Source: Actinomycetales bacterium
GTDB taxonomy: Bacteria; Actinomycetota; Actinomycetes; S36-B12; UBA5976
NCBI GenBank assembly: GCA_018969715.1
Contig: JAGWXT010000005.1
Span: forward strand, 77,263-134,453
Length of the DNA: 57,191 bases
Direction: 5' to 3'
Positions 52,191 through 57,191 of this stretch are shown one piece after another (within the stretch, counting starts at the first letter, position 1; the number at the start of each line of letters is the position of its first letter). The position numbers were made by a program, and so were the translations under genes. The notes under the pieces are model-generated. The model saw nothing but the letters and a program-made list of their open reading frames with translations, had not been told where the DNA came from and ran no database searches.

Positions 52191-53467
52191 CCCGCGGGGC
52201 CGGGCTCATCGCTGACTGCCATCTCTGGCAGGCCCTCGACTCCCGCGGTGATCCGACGGTGGCGGCCACCATCGAGATCGGCTCGGCCAGTGGCACGGCA
52301 CTTGCGCCCGCCGGCGCGAGCGCCGGCTCACATGAGGCGCTGTTCCTGCGCGACGGTGGTTCCGCATACGGCGGTCGGGCCGTGGCCGATCACATCGCGC
52401 GGGTGCAGGAGCGGGTTCGGGCCGCGGTCATCGGAGTGGACGCGGCCGACCCGTGGGCAGTCGATGGGGCTCTGCGGGCGCTGGACGGCGATGACCGACT
52501 TGCGGATATCGGAGGTCATGTCGGCACGGCGGTGAGCATCGCCGCGTGGCTGGCTGCCGCGTCCGCCCAGGGTGTGGCTCCGTGGCAGTTGCTGGTCGGC
52601 GCGACCGCTCGGCCACCGACGCTGCCGCTGCCCATGGTGAACATCGTCTCCGGTGGTGCCCATGCCGCGGGCATCATCGACATCCAGGACGTGCTGTGCG
52701 TGCCGGTGGGGGCGGGGAGCTTCGCTGAGGCCATCGAGTGGTGCTCCCGGGTCCGTGCGGGAACTCGGGCAGTTCTCGCCGAAGCCGGTTTCGCCACCGC
52801 CCTCATCGCTGACGAGGGTGGACTCGCGGCCCCCTTTGCCAGCGACGACGATGCGATCGCAGCGGTCGTCGAGGGGATCGCACGGGCCGGCCTGCAACCG
52901 GGCAGCGATGTTGCGGTCGCCCTTGATGTGGCCGCAACAGAGTGCTTTGCGGGCGGCCAGTACCGGATGGCGGGTCAGCGGGTCTCGTCGCCGGAGTTCG
53001 TCGACCGAATCCGGCAGTGGCGGCAGCGGTACCCGCTGGTCTCCATCGAGGACGGGGCAGCGGAGGACGATGACGAGGGCTGGGCCCTCCTGGCTGAACT
53101 TCGACCTGAGACGCAGGTGCTCGGCGATGACCGCTACGTCACCTCACCCCAGCGTGTGCTCCGGGGTATCGAGCGCGGGGAGGCGAACGCCGTGCTGATC
53201 AAGCCCAATCAGGCGGGAACACTCGCCCGAGCGCTCGACGCCATTGTCGCGGCCAGTGGGGCAGGGTGGGCGAGCGTGGTCTCAGCCCGCTCGGGTGAGA
53301 CGGAGGAGACCTGGCTGGCAGATCTGGCCGTCGGGACGGGAGCCGGGCAGATCAAGGTGGGCTCGACGATGAGATCTGAACGGACCGCCAAGTGGAACCG
53401 CCTGTTGTGGCTGGAGCAGACGGCGGGTCTGCCCTATGCGGGGCGTGCCGCGCTGGCGCGCGGCTAG
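52187..53467 (+). CDS. Enolase paralogue with altered active-site residues
   Basis: A 426-residue member of the enolase subgroup proper, not of the mandelate racemase branch. Matches to enolase are collinear: ALDSRGDPTVAATI (DSRGNPTV), GASAGSHEALFLRDGG, MVNIVSGGAHAAGIIDIQ, DEGGLAAPF, VALDVAATECF, SIEDGAAEDDDEGW, VLGDDRYVTS, LIKPNQAGTLARALDAI and VSARSGETEETWLADLAVGT. Metal ligands (Asp, Glu, Asp) and the base Lys are kept. Compared with yeast enolase, IQE (Glu168) is IQD and the SHRSGET His (His373) is Ala. So it may use a different substrate than 2-phosphoglycerate; enolase paralogues of changed role are known in phosphinothricin synthesis. Coupled to the TIM-barrel gene upstream. Confidence 0.88.
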   Translation: MTRGAGLIADCHLWQALDSRGDPTVAATIEIGSASGTALAPAGASAGSHEALFLRDGGSAYGGRAVADHIARVQERVRAAVIGVDAADPWAVDGALRALDGDDRLADIGGHVGTAVSIAAWLAAASAQGVAPWQLLVGATARPPTLPLPMVNIVSGGAHAAGIIDIQDVLCVPVGAGSFAEAIEWCSRVRAGTRAVLAEAGFATALIADEGGLAAPFASDDDAIAAVVEGIARAGLQPGSDVAVALDVAATECFAGGQYRMAGQRVSSPEFVDRIRQWRQRYPLVSIEDGAAEDDDEGWALLAELRPETQVLGDDRYVTSPQRVLRGIERGEANAVLIKPNQAGTLARALDAIVAASGAGWASVVSARSGETEETWLADLAVGTGAGQIKVGSTMRSERTAKWNRLLWLEQTAGLPYAGRAALARG

Positions 53468-53519
53468 TTCCCCCCGTTGGTATGCCGCGCTGGCGCGCGG
53501 CTAGTTCCCCCCGTTGGTA
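53446..53519. repeat. 37-bp tandem duplication at the enolase-like / P450 convergent junction
   Basis: TGCCGCGCTGGCGCGCGGCT plus AGTTCCCCCCGTTGGTA is present at 53446-53482 and again at 53483-53519. Each copy has CTAG, which is a stop on both strands. The first copy ends the enolase-like gene, the second ends the P450 gene. Confidence 0.92.
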
Positions 53520-54745
53520 TGCCGCGCGCCAACGCGTAACGGCAGCGACTCCCGTCGCCGCAGTAGCCCGCTGGCACGCCACGGCACCGTTGCATCAGCC
53601 AGCGTGAGGTTCGGAAAGCGCGTCAGCAGGCTGCCGACCGCCGCAGCGGCCTGCGTGCGAGCCAGCGGCGCCCCGAGGCAGAAGTGGGTGCCGAAGCCGA
53701 AGGACAGGTGCGGGTTTGGACGACGATCGACCCGGAAGGAGTCCGGGTCGGCGAAGACCTCCGGATCCCGGTTGGCCGCGATCAGGATCGCGACGACGGT
53801 GTCGCCCGCGGCGATGTCGACCTCGTCCAGGGTGAGGTCGACCAGCGCCTGACGGGCGTCCAATTTCAGCGATGGCGCCAGCCTCAGTACCTCCTCCAAG
53901 GCACTGGCCAGGTGGCTGCGGTCGGCCAGGGCCTGTCGGCGCCGGTCGCGGTCCTCGCATAGCAGCCAGATCGCATTCGAGATCAGCGTCGTCGTGGTCT
54001 CGAAACCACCCTGGACCATTCCCACCAGCATCCCCATCAGATCGGCCTGGGTTCGCCCATGGTCGGCATCGGGATGGGTGAGCAGTTCGATGAGGGTGCT
54101 CGGTCGCGCGGACGGATGTGCTCGCGCCCGTGTCAGTAGCGACTCGACGTAGTCCGCGAGCTCGCGGTAGGCCTCCTTGCAGTCGGCAGCCGCCTGCGGG
54201 TCATCTTGGGGGCTGCCGAGGTAGCTGAAGATCCGCTCAACCCAGCCGATGAAGTCCTCTCGATCCTCGTAGTGCACCCCGAGGATCGCCGCGAGCATGG
54301 CGACGGTGACCGGCAGGGCGAAGTCATCGATCCCGTCGAACTCGGACAACTCGGCGATGGCCGCACAGCGCGCGTCGATGACCGCTGCCAGCGCTGGCGC
54401 GATTCGCTGACCGAGCCCTGCATCCAGCACCTGAGCGGCGGCCGCGCGTTGTGCGGTGTGCTCAGGTGGGTCGAGGAATGAGATTGCCCGACCCATGTGA
54501 TCGGAGAGGGGATGCAGGTCGGCGGCGGTCGCCGGCGGCAGATTGGCCACGAGTGCCCCGATGCGATCCCCTTGGCCGATGCGGCGCTCCTTGAGCACTG
54601 TTCGGCAGTCACGCCACCCCAGCGTTACCCAGCCGGAGAGCACTTCACTGCGATGGACAGAGCCGTGTTCTCGCAGTTGAGCCAGCCCCGCTACCGGATC
54701 ACGAATGGTGTCCGAACTGAAGTAGACCTCATCGAAGGTCGGCAT
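53501..54745 (-). CDS. Cytochrome P450
   Basis: A 414-residue soluble bacterial P450. The heme-binding signature FGFGTHFCLGAPLARTQ near residue 340 contains the Cys ligand; the I-helix MVQGGFETTTTLISNAI near 237 has GGFETT at the usual AGxDTT position; the K-helix ExxR is LEEVLRLAPSL near 275. EDPQAAADCKEAYRELADYV and PEHTAQRAAAAQVL are typical loops. Such enzymes hydroxylate small molecules with ferredoxin partners, none of which is encoded here. ATG 54745 has GGGAG upstream and overlaps the aldolase stop, so the aldolase and P450 are one transcript. Confidence 0.93.
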   Translation of the reverse strand: MPTFDEVYFSSDTIRDPVAGLAQLREHGSVHRSEVLSGWVTLGWRDCRTVLKERRIGQGDRIGALVANLPPATAADLHPLSDHMGRAISFLDPPEHTAQRAAAAQVLDAGLGQRIAPALAAVIDARCAAIAELSEFDGIDDFALPVTVAMLAAILGVHYEDREDFIGWVERIFSYLGSPQDDPQAAADCKEAYRELADYVESLLTRARAHPSARPSTLIELLTHPDADHGRTQADLMGMLVGMVQGGFETTTTLISNAIWLLCEDRDRRRQALADRSHLASALEEVLRLAPSLKLDARQALVDLTLDEVDIAAGDTVVAILIAANRDPEVFADPDSFRVDRRPNPHLSFGFGTHFCLGAPLARTQAAAAVGSLLTRFPNLTLADATVPWRASGLLRRRESLPLRVGARHTNGGN

Positions 54746-55550
54746 CACCGCTCCCAGCGTTGTCGGCCGCAATCAGGCCCCGCACCCGCTCGGCGAGCGT
54801 GTGTGCCGCGCTGGTGAGTAGGGGCTCGTCCCCGGTGATCAGCAGCAGGCTCTCGCCCCGCGCGATGCACTGCGCGATGCCCTGCTCGTCGTAGGCGCCG
54901 GCGCCGAAGGCCTTGCCCGTCTGGGCCGCAGCATCACGCACGCGCTCGACTGCGTCGAGGTACTCGGGGGCCTGCCACTGCTGGAAGACGCCGAGGTCGA
55001 TCGAGAGGTCCATCGGCCCGATCATCGCTCCGTCGATGCCGTCAATGGCGAGGATCTCGGCGGAGTTCGACACCGCCTGCGCCGATTCGATGATGACGAG
55101 AACCGCAATCGACTCCGCAACCGCCGCCAGGTAGGCGGGGGTTGACAGACCGAAGTCGCTCGCCCGCCGCGGGCCCCAGCCGCGCCGCCCCCGGGGCGGG
55201 TACTGGCAGGCATCGATCAGCTGCCGGGCCTCGGCGGCGGTCTCTATGAAGGGGCAGATGATGGCGGTGGCGCCGATGTCGAGCCATCTGCGGATCAGGT
55301 CGTGATCGAGGCACGGCGGTCGCAGGACCGGCACGATCTCCGATGTGTACGCAGCCTGCAGCATGTGCGTGACCGTCTGCGGCGTCTGGGCACTGTGTTC
55401 ACAGTCGATGACCGCCCAGTCCCAGCCGGTGCGGCCGAAGATCTCCATCACAGTCGAGTCGGTCAGCCCCAACTGGGTTCCGAGCAGTGGCTCGCCCGAA
55501 CCAAGTCGCTCACGGAAGCGCCGTGACCTCGCCAAATGGGTCAGCGCCAT
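54729..55550 (-). CDS. HpcH/HpaI-type class II aldolase/citrate lyase family protein
   Basis: A 273-residue TIM-barrel aldolase. TQLGLTDSTVMEIFGRTGWD near residue 25, AVIDCEHSAQTPQTV near 48 (catalytic His), GRRGWGPRRASDFGLS near 118, LVIIESAQAVSNSAEILAI near 145 (metal Glu), and DGAMIGPMDLSIDLGVFQQW near 170 (metal Asp) make the family clear. Members cleave 2-keto-3-deoxy sugar acids or 4-hydroxy-2-oxo acids to pyruvate and an aldehyde. ATG 55550 is chosen for its AAGGAG; GTG 55577 is upstream. The P450 is coupled to it, an unusual pairing for a purely catabolic aldolase. Confidence 0.88.
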   Translation of the reverse strand: MALTHLARSRRFRERLGSGEPLLGTQLGLTDSTVMEIFGRTGWDWAVIDCEHSAQTPQTVTHMLQAAYTSEIVPVLRPPCLDHDLIRRWLDIGATAIICPFIETAAEARQLIDACQYPPRGRRGWGPRRASDFGLSTPAYLAAVAESIAVLVIIESAQAVSNSAEILAIDGIDGAMIGPMDLSIDLGVFQQWQAPEYLDAVERVRDAAAQTGKAFGAGAYDEQGIAQCIARGESLLLITGDEPLLTSAAHTLAERVRGLIAADNAGSGDADLR

Positions 55551-55622
55551 ATCCCAAGCGTCTCCTTCGCTGTGCACGCTCAGACTGGCCGCAGGACTCC
55601 CAGTGCGACCCTCAGATTCAGG

Positions 55623-55651
55623 ATCCTGTCAACAGATGGCACTAAAGTCAA
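55623..55651 (-). promoter_or_regulatory. Promoter TTGACT-N17-CAGGAT for the aldolase-P450 unit
   Basis: On the minus strand TTGACT (55646-55651) and CAGGAT (55623-55628) are 17 bp apart and about 70 bp before ATG 55550. The region between here and 55867 holds no gene. Confidence 0.4.
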
Positions 55652-55756
55652 TGACCTGCCTGTGGTCAGGCGAACACGGCCACCGGCGGGACACCCCGAT
55701 GATGCGGGGGCGCGTAGGGCAGGGGGGTGTTGGGCGGGCAGTCCCGGCCGACAGGC

Positions 55757-55815
55757 ATTCCAAACCGACCAGGAACAGGCATTCCAAGCCGGAAATCAAA
55801 GGGATTTCCAACCGG
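55757..55815. repeat. Three TTCC repeats at exact 24-bp spacing (putative regulator sites)
   Basis: CATTCCAAACCG, CATTCCAAGCCGG and ATTTCCAACCGG have their TTCC cores at 55758, 55782 and 55806. The last two are linked by an inverted repeat GGAAAT-N7-ATTTCC. The stretch is noticeably less GC-rich than its surroundings and lies just upstream of the second dehydrogenase gene. Confidence 0.65.
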
Positions 55816-55867
55816 AGATCGAGATAACCGGGAATCAAGATGAAACAGGATGAAAGGGGTGAGGAAA

Positions 55868-56845
55868 ATGACGACACCGCGAATGAAGGTGCTGTACCTG
55901 CCGATGACGCAACTTGATCCACGGTGGCAGCAGGAAGTGATCTCGGCGGTTGGACCGCATCACGACCTGCGCATCTACGACCCGACGGCGCCTCTGGAGC
56001 CCCAGTTCGCCGATGTCGATGTGGTTCTCGATACGGGGGGGACAGTCGGGACACGCCAGATGGTGGATGCGGCCACACGCGTGCGGCTCTGGCAGATTCT
56101 CGGCACGGGGCTTGATCACTTCGACATGGATTACTGGCGCAGCAAGGGAGTCCCGGTGGCAAACTGCCCCGGGCCCATGAGCGCCATCGCACTGGCCGAG
56201 CATGCGCTCATGTTCATCCTCATGCTGTATCGAGGGTTTCCTGCCAGCCAGCAGACCCTCCAGTCGGGCGGCTTCGGCAACCCACTGGGCCGCGAGCTGC
56301 CCGGGCAGGTGCTGTGCGTGGTGGGATTCGGCGCCAGTGCCCAGGAACTTGCGATGCGTGCACATGCCCTTGGAATGCGCGTTATCGGAACCGATCTGCG
56401 TGAGATCTCGCCGGCTGAGGCCATGAGGTGGGGGGCGGAACGCATCGTCCCGCCGGCGGAGCTGGACTCGCTGCTGCCCGAGGCCGATGTCGTGTCCCTG
56501 CACCTGCACCTCACCGACGAGACGCGACACACTTTGGACGCGCGCCGGATCGCGCTGATGAAGCGCGGGTCATTTATCGTCAACGTCGCACGGGGGGCAC
56601 TCGTTGACGAGGGAGCGATGGTGGCCGCCATCACCTCCGGCCACGTGGGCGGAGCGGGTCTGGACGTATTCAGCGAGGAGCCGGTGCCCCTGGACTCGCC
56701 GCTGCTCACGACGCCGGGCATCATCGCCACGCCTCATGTCTCGGGTGGCACTGATGGCACAGCGCGCCGACGTGCCGCCGGAGGTGCCGAGAACATCGAC
56801 CGGATTGCCCGGGGTCTGCCCCCCCGCTACCGGGTGGATCAGTAG
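55868..56845 (+). CDS. D-2-hydroxyacid dehydrogenase, second family member
   Basis: A 325-residue dehydrogenase starting at ATG behind GTGAGG. The N-terminal lobe includes WQILGTGLDHFDMDYWRSKG. The nucleotide site is VLCVVGFGASAQELAMRAHA near residue 148 (GxGxxxxE). Catalytic Arg is in SFIVNVARGALVDEGAMVA near 235, Glu in LDVFSEEPVPLDSPLL near 262 and His in IIATPHVSGGTDGTARR near 288. It is only distantly similar to the dehydrogenase at 50187-51197, so the two are not a recent duplication. The C-terminal RGLPPRYRVDQ is typical. The repeats just upstream probably control it. Confidence 0.88.
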   Translation: MTTPRMKVLYLPMTQLDPRWQQEVISAVGPHHDLRIYDPTAPLEPQFADVDVVLDTGGTVGTRQMVDAATRVRLWQILGTGLDHFDMDYWRSKGVPVANCPGPMSAIALAEHALMFILMLYRGFPASQQTLQSGGFGNPLGRELPGQVLCVVGFGASAQELAMRAHALGMRVIGTDLREISPAEAMRWGAERIVPPAELDSLLPEADVVSLHLHLTDETRHTLDARRIALMKRGSFIVNVARGALVDEGAMVAAITSGHVGGAGLDVFSEEPVPLDSPLLTTPGIIATPHVSGGTDGTARRRAAGGAENIDRIARGLPPRYRVDQ

Positions 56846-56865
56846 GCCCTTGCCGGGGTCCTCAC

Positions 56866-56885
56866 CAACCCCCCCGGGGGGGTTG
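56866..56885. terminator. Poly-C/poly-G hairpin after the dehydrogenase
   Basis: CAACCCCCCCGGGGGGGTTG is a perfect 10-bp inverted repeat 21 bp after the stop. Its right end overlaps the -35 of the next promoter. Confidence 0.5.
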
Positions 56886-56922
56886 ACGGGGGGGTATGTC
56901 GACTGTTTACTATGCGTCAACC
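56881..56922 (+). promoter_or_regulatory. Promoter TTGACG / TTTACTAT bracketed by an inverted repeat
   Basis: TTGACG (56883-56888) is followed after 17 bp by TTTACT (56906-56911), or after 19 bp by TACTAT. The outer GGTTGACG (56881) and CGTCAACC (56915-56922) are perfect 8-bp inverted repeats that enclose the promoter and could be an operator. Confidence 0.55.
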
Positions 56923-57062
56923 CTGCGGCTTCGTTGGCGCCGCAGGTTGGCCATGTCCGCTAACCGAGCAATGGTGCAGGCAGGTACGGGGTCGTGGTAC
57001 CGCCCGGGCGGTAGGGCTGACCGGGCACTGACAGAGCACGGCAACTGTGAGAAAGGGACAGC
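56919..57062 (+). other. Structured 5' leader of about 140 nt
   Basis: Between the promoter and ATG 57063 no gene is visible. The leader begins with CAACCCTGCGGC ... GCCGCAGGTTGG (56918-56949), an 11-bp imperfect stem, and later contains GGTACCGCCCGGGCGGTA with a strong self-pairing centre. It may be a cis-regulatory RNA, but I cannot assign it to a known riboswitch class. Confidence 0.35.
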
Positions 57063-57191
57063 ATGATGCGAGTGTCGAGGTTGGGAAGGGTTCCGGTGGC
57101 TGTGGCTGCGGGGGCTCTGTGTGCGGGGCTGCTGAGTGTGGTCCCGGTTGCGGTGTCGGCGGCGCCGGCGCCGGTGCAGACCCCGAAGGTG
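57063..57191 (+). CDS. Secreted protein, N-terminal part (cut by window edge)
   Basis: The ATG follows GAAAGGGACAGC, a good ribosome binding site. The visible 43 residues are a Sec signal peptide: basic MMRVSRLGR, hydrophobic VPVAVAAGALCAGLLSVVPV and a VSAAPA cleavage-like site. No lipobox cysteine is placed correctly, so the mature protein is probably released or otherwise anchored. Its function lies beyond the right edge. Confidence 0.75.
   Translation, partial: MMRVSRLGRVPVAVAAGALCAGLLSVVPVAVSAAPAPVQTPKV

Noticed and set aside
50187..53467. Myo-inositol catabolic operon
   Set aside because: Only an IolE/IolI-like barrel fits; no inositol dehydrogenase (iolG), IolB, IolC or IolD is present, and the enolase paralogue does not belong to that pathway.
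52187..55550. Phosphonate or phosphinothricin-type gene cluster
   Set aside because: An enolase paralogue and a dehydrogenase are suggestive, but there is no phosphoenolpyruvate mutase, phosphonopyruvate decarboxylase or P-methylase in the window. Kept only as a comparison.

Overview
The window is GC-rich (roughly two thirds G+C by eye) and gene-dense. It carries markers of a mycothiol-producing actinomycete: mshA, a SenX3/RegX3-type two-component pair, CarD followed by IspD, IspF, CysS and an RlmB-type methyltransferase, a CIRCE-controlled groEL without groES, and an XPB helicase / DUF3027 / cold-shock / serC / citrate synthase neighbourhood that resembles the ercc3 to citA part of mycobacterial chromosomes. 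I cannot resolve the order or genus. Many start codons sit 6-8 nt behind a TANNNT box with no Shine-Dalgarno sequence, which suggests frequent leaderless transcription, as known in actinobacteria.

Layout. 0-4.5 kb: end of an asparaginase-like gene, an Ala-rich repeat protein, DUF2516, an enoyl-CoA hydratase/thioesterase pair, and a convergent hydrolase/SDR pair. 4.45-8.5 kb: a decaying patch with a truncated MDR oxidoreductase, an intact AAA/DUF4143 ATPase, an IS3 transposase remnant, tryptophan 2,3-dioxygenase, a cupin lipoprotein and the wreck of a second DUF4143 ATPase. 8.6-15.3 kb: cupin, YbjN-like/GpmA (one open frame), mshA, the divergent senX3-regX3 pair, an RgpF-like protein and a lipoprotein. 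15.4-21.2 kb: carD-ispD-ispF-cysS-rlmB, tRNA-Thr, DUF3263 and a YihY-type membrane protein. 21.2-34.8 kb: tandem CIRCE and groEL, XPB helicase and its partner, DUF3027, cold-shock protein, XRE regulator, serC, citrate synthase, pdxH, ParA-like ATPase, photolyase and a DtxR-type regulator. 34.8-48.9 kb: PhyH dioxygenase; an envelope operon (two NlpC/P60 proteins, response regulator, sensor kinase, glycosidase-like lipoprotein); an FAD oxidoreductase, DUF805, DUF368, NDH-2, a secreted SGNH esterase, a DUF3048 lipoprotein and a quinone oxidoreductase.

48.9-57.2 kb is the most unusual part. A lone methyltransferase gene is bracketed by perfect 82-bp direct repeats that duplicate the 3' end of the neighbouring gene. 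Next comes a probable metabolic cluster: two D-2-hydroxyacid dehydrogenases, an IolE/IolI-like TIM-barrel protein translationally coupled to an enolase paralogue with altered active-site residues, an HpcH/HpaI aldolase coupled to a cytochrome P450, and a control region with three direct repeats at exact 24-bp spacing. The window ends in a secreted protein preceded by a promoter inside an inverted repeat and a structured leader.

A second theme is recurrent short tandem duplication at gene ends and junctions (3.5, 28.7, 36.9 and 53.5 kb). In every case the adjacent reading frames are intact.
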